DNA of 33,906 nucleotides from an uncultured Oscillospiraceae bacterium (GTDB lineage: Bacteria; Bacillota; Clostridia; Oscillospirales; Oscillospiraceae), in the NCBI GenBank assembly GCA_947625845.1, contig CANQQB010000019.1:1-33906 (forward strand). Direction: 5' to 3'. Numbering within the stretch: position 1 is the first letter of the stretch; every line of letters begins with the position of its first letter. Shown here piece by piece: positions 14,151-21,562 of this stretch. The position numbers were made by a program, and so were the translations under genes. The notes under the pieces were generated by a model that was given only the letters and a program-made list of their open reading frames with translations, was not told where the DNA came from and made no database searches.

Positions 14151-15004
14151 CTTATATAGACGATCTTGCTGCGGGGGTCGGACTTGTCCTGCCGTTCCTC
14201 CACCTCGAACCGGTCGATGGCCTTCACCATGCCGGACAGCTTGGCGTAGCCGTAGTTGCGGCTGTCAAAGTCCGGGCGCTTTTTCTGGATGAGCTGACCC
14301 ACGGCGCCAAGGGACACATAGTCGTCGTCCGCCGTGCCGGACAGGTCCAGGATGGAGTCCGCGATAAGCCAGACCACGCTGTCCGGGATGGGCTGGTGGC
14401 CGGTGGCGGCGGGCCGGGGCGCGCTGTCGGGCTGCTCCGGCTCCGGCTTTTTGGCCGGCTGCTCCTGCTTTTTGGGTGGCTCCTGCTTTTTGGCAGGCTC
14501 CTGCTTCTTCTTCCGGGCCGGCTGGGCGGATTTGGCCGTGACCTTCACGGCCTTCTCCCGGATGACCTCGATGTAGATGAATTTGTTGCAGGCGGCGATC
14601 AGGGGGCTGGGGGTCTTCTGCTCGCCGATGCCGATGACAAACTGGCCAGCCTCCCGCAGACGCCGGGCAAGGCCGGTAAAGTCGCTGTCAGAGCTGACCA
14701 GCACGAAGCCGTCCGTGTTGCCGGAATAGAGGATGTCCATGGCGTCGATGATCATGGCCGAGTCCGTGGAATTTTTGCCCTTCGTGTAGGCGAACTGCTG
14801 CACGGGCGTGACCGAATTGTCCAGAAGCGTCTGTTTCCAGCCGGACAGATTCCGGGTGGACCAGTCGCCATAGGCACGCTTCAGGTTGGGGGTGCCGTAG
14901 ATGGCGACCTCCTCCATGATGCCCTGCAAACAGTCCCGGGGCGCGTTGTCCGCGTCGATGAGCACCGCCAGACGCAGGTTTTTGTCGTTGTCCGTTATGG
15001 GCAT
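14135..15004 (-). CDS. NYN-domain protein with C-terminal OST-HTH/LOTUS-like domain
   Basis: 289 residues from ATG at 15004, preceded by GGAGGGTTCAGAT. Residues 1-140 form a NYN (PIN-like) nuclease domain with clustered acidic residues: LAVLIDADNA (Asp17, Asp19), NSTDSAMIIDAMDIL and VLVSSDSDFTGLARRL. A Lys/Pro/Glu/Gln-rich linker (KKKQEPAKKQEPPKKQEQPA region, about 165-205) leads to a C-terminal domain (YVSLGAVGQLIQKKRPDF, YGYAKLSGMVKAIDRFEVEE) that resembles the OST-HTH/LOTUS RNA-binding fold. The family is predicted to cut or bind RNA; bacterial members are largely uncharacterised. It is divergent from the foldase gene at 15186. Its stop codon is inside a 21-bp direct repeat. Confidence 0.85.
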   Translation of the reverse strand: MPITDNDKNLRLAVLIDADNAPRDCLQGIMEEVAIYGTPNLKRAYGDWSTRNLSGWKQTLLDNSVTPVQQFAYTKGKNSTDSAMIIDAMDILYSGNTDGFVLVSSDSDFTGLARRLREAGQFVIGIGEQKTPSPLIAACNKFIYIEVIREKAVKVTAKSAQPARKKKQEPAKKQEPPKKQEQPAKKPEPEQPDSAPRPAATGHQPIPDSVVWLIADSILDLSGTADDDYVSLGAVGQLIQKKRPDFDSRNYGYAKLSGMVKAIDRFEVEERQDKSDPRSKIVYIRDLEM

Positions 15005-15117
15005 ATCTGAACCCTCCGTTTCCTCCACAGTATACAGGAACCTTTTCCATTTTGCAAGAAATCGGCCGCGGGAAGTCAAAAAGCAAAAAAATGATTTCCA
15101 TATCTTTGCAAAAAAAC

Positions 15118-15146
15118 TTGAAACGGACGGCGGCTTGTACTATAAT
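15118..15146 (+). promoter_or_regulatory. Promoter of the foldase gene
   Basis: TTGAAA (15118-15123), 17-bp spacer, TATAAT (15141-15146), 40 bp before the start codon. The -10 is consensus. Confidence 0.8.
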
Positions 15147-15185
15147 ATCACAGTCTGATTTCAATAAAGCGCAAGAGGTGTCAAC

Positions 15186-16820
15186 ATGAGTGCTTCCAAA
15201 GACAAGCGTATCCGCAAGGAACAGATCGCGGCCGGGACCGACAAGCGGTCCAATGCCCGCGCACAGGAAAAGGCCAGCCAGCGCAAATCGACCATCACCT
15301 ACGCCGTGGTCGGTATCATCGTGGTGGTGCTGGTGGCGGCCGTGCTGTTTTATAACTCCGCGTTCATGGTCCGGCATACCACGGCCGTCACCATCGACGG
15401 CCGGGACTACTCCGCCGCACAGCTGAACTACTATTACTCCACCAGCTATATGAATTTCTACAGCAGCTACGCCAACTATATCACCATCTTCTTCCAGCCG
15501 GACCAGAGTCTGGCAGACCAGACCTGCTCCTTTGATCCGAGCATGTCCTGGCGGGACTACTTCCTGAACAACGCTACTCAGGATATGGCGCAGATCCAGA
15601 TGCTCTGCGACCAGGCCGAGGCCGCCGGGTTCACTTTGAGCGAGGAACAGCAGGCGGACTATGACGAGCAGATGGAAGAGCTTCACACCGCCTGGGAGGA
15701 CCTGGGCTACTCCAACCTCCAGCAGTACCTGAACCTGAACTTCGGCAAGGGCGTGGACGAGGAAATGGTCCGCGAGGAGATGTACAGGGCCAGCTTGGCC
15801 GCTGCCTTCTCCGAGCACCAGCACGACAGCTATGAGTACTCCGACAAGGAGCTGGACGATTACTACGCCGAGCATGCCGACGAGCTGGACGTGATCGACT
15901 ACACGTACTATTCCATGCCGGCACCTACGCCGGAGGTCGAGCCCACCGAGGAGCCCGCTGAGGACGCCGAGCCCACGGAAGAGGCCGAACCCGCCGACGA
16001 GTCCGAGGCCGTCAGCGAGGATGAAGAGGCCGCCGAGGATGGGACCGATGCCGAGGCTGAGGCTGAGGAAGAGCCGGAATACACGCCCTCCGAGGACGCC
16101 GCGGCCATCGCCGAGGCGGTGGACGGGCAGGACGAGGAAGCCTTCGCCGACTACCTGGATAAGGAAAAGGACGGCGCCGAGCCTACCCACCAGACCATGC
16201 CCGGCAGCCAGCTGTCCGAGATCTATTCCGAGTGGCTGCTGGACGCTGACCGCGAAAGCGGCGACGCCGCCGCCTTCGCCACGGAGAGCACCGAGTATAT
16301 CGTGATGTTCCTGGGCCGGGAGACCAACGACTATCCCGCCGTCAGCTTCCGCCACATCCTGGTCAACGCCGAGGATACCGACGGCGACGGGGACTTCAGC
16401 GAGGATGAGATCAAGGCCGCGGCTGACGAGGCCGAGAGCATCTACGACGAGTGGAAGGACGGCGACGCCACCGAGGACTCCTTCGCCGACCTGGCCAACG
16501 AGCGCTCCGACGACACCGGCTCCAATACCATAGGCGGCCTGTATGAGCACGTGGCAAAGGGCGATATGGTGGAGCCCATCGACCAGTGGATCTTCGACGA
16601 GGCGCGCAAGGACGGCGATACCACGGTCGTTGACTACGACGGCGACAACTACACCGGCACCCACGTGGTCTATTTCGTGGGACAGGACGACATGTCCTAT
16701 GCCCACTACCAGGCCGACGAGGCTCTGCGGCACGACGACTATGACCAGTGGTCCGAGGACCTGATGGCCGATTACGAGCCCACGACCGCGCATTTGAGCA
16801 TGTGCGGGAAAAATCATTGA
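15186..16820 (+). CDS. Membrane-anchored parvulin-type peptidyl-prolyl isomerase (PrsA/SurA-like foldase)
   Basis: 544 residues, ATG at 15186 after AAGAGGTG. A basic cytosolic N-terminus (1-36) is followed by one membrane segment (TYAVVGIIVVVLVAAVLFY, 38-56), then an extracytoplasmic SurA-N/PrsA-like helical region. The parvulin domain begins at VSFRHILVNA (about 386) and ends near DGDTTVV, with the family's GLYEHVAKGDMVEPIDQWIF segment. Two additions stand out. Residues about 245-302 are almost pure Glu/Asp/Ala/Pro/Thr. DTDGDGDFSEDE (397-408), inserted after the first parvulin strand, matches an EF-hand/dockerin calcium loop. The protein likely helps fold secreted proteins. A strong terminator follows. 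Confidence 0.85.
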   Translation: MSASKDKRIRKEQIAAGTDKRSNARAQEKASQRKSTITYAVVGIIVVVLVAAVLFYNSAFMVRHTTAVTIDGRDYSAAQLNYYYSTSYMNFYSSYANYITIFFQPDQSLADQTCSFDPSMSWRDYFLNNATQDMAQIQMLCDQAEAAGFTLSEEQQADYDEQMEELHTAWEDLGYSNLQQYLNLNFGKGVDEEMVREEMYRASLAAAFSEHQHDSYEYSDKELDDYYAEHADELDVIDYTYYSMPAPTPEVEPTEEPAEDAEPTEEAEPADESEAVSEDEEAAEDGTDAEAEAEEEPEYTPSEDAAAIAEAVDGQDEEAFADYLDKEKDGAEPTHQTMPGSQLSEIYSEWLLDADRESGDAAAFATESTEYIVMFLGRETNDYPAVSFRHILVNAEDTDGDGDFSEDEIKAAADEAESIYDEWKDGDATEDSFADLANERSDDTGSNTIGGLYEHVAKGDMVEPIDQWIFDEARKDGDTTVVDYDGDNYTGTHVVYFVGQDDMSYAHYQADEALRHDDYDQWSEDLMADYEPTTAHLSMCGKNH

Positions 16821-16837
16821 TAACTACACGCAAACGC

Positions 16838-16868
16838 AAAAGAGGACCGGCTATGTCGGTCCTCTTTT
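16838..16868. terminator. Bidirectional terminator between foldase and ricT
   Basis: AAAAGAGGACCG (16838-16849) pairs perfectly with CGGTCCTCTTTT (16857-16868) around a seven-base loop. A-run and T-run flanks serve both convergent genes. Confidence 0.88.
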
Positions 16869-16875
16869 GTTATGT

Positions 16876-16930
16876 TTCTCTCCCTCAGTCAGCGCCAAAG
16901 GCGCTGACAGCCCCCTCGTCAGAGGGGGCC
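16876..16930 (+). repeat. Two-hairpin intergenic repeat
   Basis: CTCCCTCAGTC, the AGCGCC-AAA-GGCGCT hairpin, GACAGCCCCCTC and a second CCCCTC/GAGGGG hairpin. It sits just past the terminator between convergent genes. Confidence 0.8.
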
Positions 16931-16999
16931 GCGCTGCGGCGCGAAAGAGCCATGGGAACAAGGTCGCCGCCCGGTGGGGCGGCGATCATTTATATTCTT

Positions 17000-18253
17000 T
17001 TATTCCGCGCCGGGCTTGCCGCCGCCTTCGCTCTTGGGCCGGCGGTTGTGGGGCCGGCGGCGGCTGTAGTAGTTCTTGCTGCGGGCGCGCTGGCTCTGCT
17101 CCCGCTGCTCCTGGGCCATGGGGGAGTCCGACCGGCGCTGGCCGCCGCCGTGGCGCTCCCGGTTGGCGTTCTGGCGGCGCTGACCCTGGCGGGGGCCTCC
17201 CCGTTCATCGCTCCGGCCGCGATTGCGGCGGTCGTTCCGGCGCTGGCCGTCCTCCGGCGTTGGCGCGGGCACGGCCACAGGTTCGGGCGCGGGCCGGGGC
17301 CGTTCCTCGCCGGGGGCCGTGATGAGCATCTCCGGCATCTCCCACTTCTCCCACTCATTCGGCTCCGGCTCCACGGGCTCCGGGTCCTTCTTCGGCCGGA
17401 GCACCAGCACATGGGGCGGCTGGCTGCCGTCCCGGGGCCGGCCGCCGGGCACGGCCGCCACGTCCAGAGCGTCGTACTGGCGGTAGGCGTCCTCCCCCTC
17501 CCCGTCCAGCTTTACCCGCACCGTCTGGCGCAGGATGTTCACCTGGTTCACGTTGCCGTAGCCGTCCGGGGTCTCCACGAACGCGCCGTTTTTCGGTACG
17601 TTCTTCACCAGTTCTTCATAGGCCGGCTGCTCATAGCGCAGGCAGCACATCAGCCGTCCGCAGCAGCCGGAGATCTTGGCCGGGTTCAGGCTCAGGGCCT
17701 GGACCTTCGCCATCTTGGTGGACACGGGCTTGAACTCGTCCATGAACGTGCCGCAGCAGAAGGGCCGGCCGCACATGCCCAGACCGCCAATCATCCGGGC
17801 CTCGTCCCGGACGCCGATCTGCCGCAGCTCGATGCGGGTGCGGAACACGCCGGCCAGGTCCTTCACCAGGCCGCGGAAGTCCACGCGGCCGTCGCTGGAG
17901 AAGAAAAAGATGATCTTGCTGCCCTCAAAGCTGCACTCCACGTCCACCAGCTTCATATCCAGGCCGTGGGCCTCGATCTTCTGCTTGCCGATCACATATG
18001 CCTCCCGCTCCCGCTTGCGGCATATCTCCGCCACCCGCAGGTCGTTCTCCGTGGCGATACGGGCCACCGGCCGCAGAGGGGCCACGACCTGGTCGTCCTC
18101 CACTTCATGGCCGGCCTTGACCACCGTGCCCAGCTCCAGGCCTCTGGATGTCTCCACCACCACCTGGTCCCCGACCCTCAGCTCCAGGCCCGCCGGGTCA
18201 AAGTAATAGCTCTTGCCCCGGTTGCGATATTTGATGCTCACTACTTCTGTCAT
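17000..18253 (-). CDS. ricT: PSP1-domain protein RicT/YaaT with Arg/Gly-rich tail
   Basis: 417 residues from ATG at 18253, which overlaps the holB stop as ATGA. The PSP1 core is clear: VVSIKYRNRGKSYYFDP at the start and KLVDVECSFEGSKIIFFF. The conserved cysteines follow: CGRPFCC (161-167) and SGCCGRLMCCLRYE (196-209). In Bacillus, RicT with RicA and RicF forms an Fe-S complex that works with RNase Y in mRNA processing, and the ricT-holB pairing is the usual order. Unusual here is the tail after about residue 330, rich in Arg, Gly, Asn, Gln and Pro, with DRRNRGR and RRRPHNRRP motifs, likely disordered and RNA-binding (inference). Neither ricA nor ricF is in the window. Confidence 0.88.
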   Translation of the reverse strand: MTEVVSIKYRNRGKSYYFDPAGLELRVGDQVVVETSRGLELGTVVKAGHEVEDDQVVAPLRPVARIATENDLRVAEICRKREREAYVIGKQKIEAHGLDMKLVDVECSFEGSKIIFFFSSDGRVDFRGLVKDLAGVFRTRIELRQIGVRDEARMIGGLGMCGRPFCCGTFMDEFKPVSTKMAKVQALSLNPAKISGCCGRLMCCLRYEQPAYEELVKNVPKNGAFVETPDGYGNVNQVNILRQTVRVKLDGEGEDAYRQYDALDVAAVPGGRPRDGSQPPHVLVLRPKKDPEPVEPEPNEWEKWEMPEMLITAPGEERPRPAPEPVAVPAPTPEDGQRRNDRRNRGRSDERGGPRQGQRRQNANRERHGGGQRRSDSPMAQEQREQSQRARSKNYYSRRRPHNRRPKSEGGGKPGAE

Positions 18254-19032
18254 AGCTCGTCTACCCTCAGTGTTTCCGCGGCCAAAAGGCCGAATATCTG
18301 TTTGGGCTGCACATTGTGGCGCAGATAGTCCAGCGTCCTGTCCATCAGCCCGTCCAGGCGCATAAGCCCCTCCCGTCCCAGGCCGGGGTCCTGGAGCCGT
18401 CCGCACAGGATGTCGCACACCGCGTCCCGTACCTGGCCCGCGAACGCCTCCGTGTCCTCACGGGAGAGCTTCGTCCGGTTCATGCAGAACATCACCGTCC
18501 GGGCCAGGTCCCCGGAGGCGGCCGCCTCCAGATAGCCCCGGGCCAGGTCGGACAATTCCCGCGACTTCTCCTGCCGCAGGTCTCCCCCGCCGGTCTTTAC
18601 GCATCGGGACCGCACCGTGGGCAGCAGCGCGTCCGCCGACGCGGCGCATAAAATAAAGCACGCATGGCCGGGAGGGTCCTCCAGGGCCTTCAAAAGGGCG
18701 TTTTGCGCCTGCTGGTTCATCCTGTCGGCCTGGTCGATGACATACACCTTCCGGGCCGCCTCGTTGGGGGCAAGCTGGGCGTCGGCGGTCATGGCACGTA
18801 TCTGGCCCACCACGATGTCCTGCCGCAGACCCTTCGTGCCAGCCTCACGGGCCACCACGGTCACGTCCGGGTGGGTCCCCGTCAGGGCCTTCCGGCAGTC
18901 CCGGCACCGGCCGCAAGGCGGCTCCGGGCCGCTACACACCAGCGCCGCCGCCAGACGGCGGGCGGCCTCGTCCCGCTCAGGACCCTCGGGCGCCAGGAGC
19001 ATATACGCGTGGGATGTTCGCTTCTCCGTCAT
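18250..19032 (-). CDS. holB: DNA polymerase III delta-prime subunit
   Basis: 260 residues. ATG at 19032 is chosen over 19059 because a TATAAT box at 19069-19064 would put the transcript start downstream of 19059. SHAYMLLAPEGPERDEAARR is the N-terminal AAA+ region with a degenerate Walker A, as is normal for delta-prime. The four-cysteine zinc module is Cys33, Cys40, Cys43, Cys46 (PPCGRCRDC). KVYVIDQADRMNQQAQNALL and LLPTVRSRC complete the family signature. It is part of the clamp loader that sets the sliding clamp on DNA. It is first in a two-gene operon with ricT. Confidence 0.9.
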   Translation of the reverse strand: MTEKRTSHAYMLLAPEGPERDEAARRLAAALVCSGPEPPCGRCRDCRKALTGTHPDVTVVAREAGTKGLRQDIVVGQIRAMTADAQLAPNEAARKVYVIDQADRMNQQAQNALLKALEDPPGHACFILCAASADALLPTVRSRCVKTGGGDLRQEKSRELSDLARGYLEAAASGDLARTVMFCMNRTKLSREDTEAFAGQVRDAVCDILCGRLQDPGLGREGLMRLDGLMDRTLDYLRHNVQPKQIFGLLAAETLRVDEL

Positions 19033-19063
19033 GACTTGACCTGCTCTGCGTTTATTCATAGGG

Positions 19064-19093
19064 ATTATAGCACATTTGTTTGCTTTGTTACAA
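19064..19093 (-). promoter_or_regulatory. Promoter of holB-ricT
   Basis: Minus-strand TATAAT at 19069-19064, with a weak TTGTAA about 18 bp further upstream. The -10 is consensus, and its position decides the holB start. Confidence 0.55.
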
Positions 19094-19315
19094 TAACAAT
19101 TAAAACCGCGGCGGAAAAAATCCCGTTGGGGGCTTGCGCTTATCGGCGTTTTGCACGATTCGTTTGGGCATTGTGCTGTCTTCCGACCGGCAGAATCTGG
19201 GCATTATGCGGTTTTTTCCCGGTGGGGCGGGAATACTGTTTGCAACTGTACGGGAAGTGTGATACAGTCAAATTACCAGATAATTGCCAACGCTGCGCAC
19301 AAGGAGGCGGACCCC
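19094..19315 (+). promoter_or_regulatory. rex upstream region with promoter at 19240-19268
   Basis: TTGCAA (19240-19245), 17-bp spacer, TACAGT (19263-19268) makes a fair promoter 48 bp before rex. The remainder holds no ORF or clear structure. A Rex operator (TTGTGAAA-type palindrome) was looked for and not seen, so autoregulation by Rex is not supported. Confidence 0.55.
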
Positions 19316-19969
19316 ATGAAACGCAGCAATGTTTCCAACAACGTGATCCGACGGCTCCCCCGCTATCTGCGGAAGCTGGACGATCTGGCCGGCAAGGGCG
19401 AGGAGCGCATTTCCTCCGACAAGCTTGGCCGCCAGATGGGACTGACTCCCTCCCAGATACGCCAGGACTTCTCCAGCTTCGGCGAGTTCGGCCAGCAGGG
19501 CTACGGGTACAACGTGGACTTTTTGCGCCGGGAGATCGGCCAGATATTGGGCACCTACCGGGGCTATTCCGCCGTGCTGGTGGGCGCGGGCAATTTGGGC
19601 ACCGCGCTGGTGCAGAACTTCGACTTCATCATCGAGGGCTACGTGTTCCTGGGGGCGTTCGACGTAAAACCCGAGCTCATCGGCACCAAGATCGACGGCT
19701 TTCCCGTGTATGACGCGCGTGAGCTTGCCGATTTCGTCCGGGAGAACAAGGTGGACATCGCCATTTTGACCGTGCCGCGCCACGCTGCACAGGAGATGAC
19801 GGACGTGCTGGCCGAGGCCGGGATACGGGCCATCTGGAACTTCACCAACACGGAGCTGGACGTGGGCGATACCGGTATTCTGGTGGAGAACATCCACTTC
19901 TCCGACAGCCTGCTGGTGCTGACATACCACCTGGCTCAGCTGGACGACAGGGAAAAAGAAGATGCCTGA
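19316..19969 (+). CDS. rex: Redox-sensing transcriptional repressor Rex
   Basis: 217 residues, ATG at 19316 eight bases after AAGGAGG. The N-terminal winged helix (RRLPRYLRKLDDL, SSDKLGRQMGLTPSQIRQDF) is followed by the motif FGEFGQQGYGYNV and the NAD(H)-binding Rossmann fold with VGAGNLG (89-95). VPRHAAQEMTDVLAEAGIRA and WNFTNTELDV complete the family. Rex senses the NADH/NAD+ ratio and represses fermentation and hydrogenase-type genes in anaerobes. The end overlaps mnmE by eight bases. Confidence 0.95.
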   Translation: MKRSNVSNNVIRRLPRYLRKLDDLAGKGEERISSDKLGRQMGLTPSQIRQDFSSFGEFGQQGYGYNVDFLRREIGQILGTYRGYSAVLVGAGNLGTALVQNFDFIIEGYVFLGAFDVKPELIGTKIDGFPVYDARELADFVRENKVDIAILTVPRHAAQEMTDVLAEAGIRAIWNFTNTELDVGDTGILVENIHFSDSLLVLTYHLAQLDDREKEDA

Positions 19970-21323
19970 CACAGCCTTCGACACCATCGCCGCCATATCC
20001 ACGGGCCAGGTGCTGGCCGCCATCGGCATCGTCCGGGTCAGCGGACCGGACGCGCTGGCCGTGACGGATAAGGTGTTCACCCCCCTGCGGGGCGCACCCA
20101 TGAGCCAGCGGCCGGACAGGCGGCTCATTTTGGGAAAACTCAAGGCTCCGGACGGGGCGGTGCTGGACATATGCCTGGCCACCGTCTCCCGGGGTCCGGA
20201 CAGCTATACGGGGGAGGACACCGCGGAGCTTCAGTGCCACGGCTCCCCCGTCGTGCTGCGCCAGGCGCTGGAGAGCCTGTTCGCCGCCGGGGCAAGACAG
20301 GCAAAGGCCGGGGAGTTCACCCGCCGGGCGTTTTTGAACGGCCGCATGGACCTGACACAGGCCGAGGCCGTCATCGACCTCATCGACGCACAGACGCCGC
20401 AGATCGCGGAAAACGCCGCCGCGCAGCTGGACGGGGCCATCCGCAGGCATACGGACGCGGTGTACGACGACCTGGCCGCCATATGCTCCCACTACCACGC
20501 GGTGATAGACTACCCGGACGAGGACATCGAGCCGTTTACCCTGGCACGATATGCCCGGACGCTGGAGGCGGCGGCGGAGAAATTATCCCGGCTGGCGGCC
20601 ACCTTCCGGCGGGGGGAGGTGCTGAAAAACGGCGTGCCCTGCGCCATTCTGGGCCGGCCTAACGCGGGCAAGAGCTCCCTCTTAAACGCCATCTTGGGCT
20701 ACGACAGGGCCATCGTCACCGACATCCCCGGCACCACGCGGGACACCATCGAGGAAAAGGCGGTGCTGGGCGGCACGCTGCTGCGGCTGCTGGACACGGC
20801 CGGATTGCGGGACACGGCCGACCCGGTGGAGCGGGAGGGCGTGGCAAGGGCCAAAAGCGCGGCGGAGGCGGCGCGGCTGGTGCTGGCGGTGCTGGACGGG
20901 TCAGAGCCGCTCACGGCGGAGGATGAGGCCGTGCTGGTCGCGGCCAAGGCGGCGCCGTATCACGTGATACTGCAAAACAAATCCGACCTGCCGGCCGTGT
21001 GGACCATGGCCGAGGCCATACCGGTGAGCGCCAGCACCGGCGCGGGGCTGGACGCGCTGGAGGCGGCGGTGGCGGAGCTTTTGAAGGACGCGGAACCCCT
21101 GCCCGTGGGCGAGACGCTGACCAATCCCCGTCAGGCGGACGCGGTGGGCCGGGCGCTGGATTACGTGCGGGCAGCCAGAGAGGCCATGGAGGCGGGTTTT
21201 GCCCCCGACGCGGTGCTCACCGAGGTGGAGGGCGCCATGAGCGCGCTGGGAGAGCTGTCCGGCCGCACGGTGCGGGAGGACGTGACCAACGGGATATTCG
21301 CACGGTTTTGCGTGGGGAAATAA
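19962..21323 (+). CDS. mnmE: tRNA uridine-5-carboxymethylaminomethyl(34) synthesis GTPase MnmE
   Basis: 453 residues, ATG at 19962 inside the end of rex. The N-terminal folate-binding domain contains DTIAAISTGQ and SYTGEDTAELQCHGSPVV. The GTPase domain has G1 GRPNAGKS (231-238), G2 TTRD (258-261), G3 DTAG (278-281) and G4 NKSD. It ends in FCVGK, so the catalytic C-terminal cysteine (Cys450) of the CIGK motif is kept. With MnmG it modifies U34 of tRNAs. mnmG is not beside it here; the gene is coupled to rex instead. A strong terminator follows. Confidence 0.95.
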   Translation: MPDTAFDTIAAISTGQVLAAIGIVRVSGPDALAVTDKVFTPLRGAPMSQRPDRRLILGKLKAPDGAVLDICLATVSRGPDSYTGEDTAELQCHGSPVVLRQALESLFAAGARQAKAGEFTRRAFLNGRMDLTQAEAVIDLIDAQTPQIAENAAAQLDGAIRRHTDAVYDDLAAICSHYHAVIDYPDEDIEPFTLARYARTLEAAAEKLSRLAATFRRGEVLKNGVPCAILGRPNAGKSSLLNAILGYDRAIVTDIPGTTRDTIEEKAVLGGTLLRLLDTAGLRDTADPVEREGVARAKSAAEAARLVLAVLDGSEPLTAEDEAVLVAAKAAPYHVILQNKSDLPAVWTMAEAIPVSASTGAGLDALEAAVAELLKDAEPLPVGETLTNPRQADAVGRALDYVRAAREAMEAGFAPDAVLTEVEGAMSALGELSGRTVREDVTNGIFARFCVGK

Positions 21324-21329
21324 ACTGGC

Positions 21330-21357
21330 AGAAAGGGTCCCTGACGGGACCCTTTCT
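21330..21357 (+). terminator. Intrinsic terminator of rex-mnmE
   Basis: AGAAAGGGTCCC (21330-21341), loop TGAC, GGGACCCTTTCT (21346-21357), then TTG. Twelve perfect pairs. Confidence 0.85.
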
Positions 21358-21382
21358 TTGCCAAAGGATGCAGCCCGCTGCG

Positions 21383-21502
21383 CCTCCTCTCCCCACGCGA
21401 CAGGCTTGCCGCGTGGGGGCCCCGGACAATAAGGAAGAATTTAAATTATCTCTCCCTCAGTCACCGCCTAAAGGCGGTGACAGCCCCCTCGTCAGAGAGG
21501 GC
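21383..21502 (+). repeat. Two repeat modules after mnmE
   Basis: 21383-21424 matches 5511-5551 with one change (CCCCACGCGACAGGC, then TGCCGCGTGGGG). 21424-21449 (CAATAAGGAAGAATTTAAAT) is a diverged reverse copy of the A/T-rich core of the 112-bp repeat. 21450-21502 is a plus-orientation two-hairpin repeat (ACCGCC-TAAA-GGCGGT, then CCCTC/GAGGG). Confidence 0.75.
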
Positions 21503-21530
21503 GTCATAAGACAGTACAATATCGAATTTC

Positions 21531-21562
21531 GGAAATGGCGTGGCGGGTGTCACGCCATTTCC
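21531..21562. terminator. Perfect palindrome at the 3' end of the recombinase pseudogene
   Basis: GGAAATGGCGTG (21531-21542), eight-base loop, CACGCCATTTCC (21551-21562). It overlaps the recombinase stop codon at 21550-21552. It could be a terminator or a mobile-element end; there is no T-run. Confidence 0.5.

Noticed and set aside
14688-16817. 709-codon open frame on the minus strand
   Set aside because: Antisense to the foldase gene and partly overlapping the NYN gene; composition is Val/Gly/Leu/His-rich nonsense without a fold pattern.
19094-19315. Rex operator upstream of rex
   Set aside because: No TTGTGAAA/TTTCACAA-type palindrome is present; only a promoter is supported.
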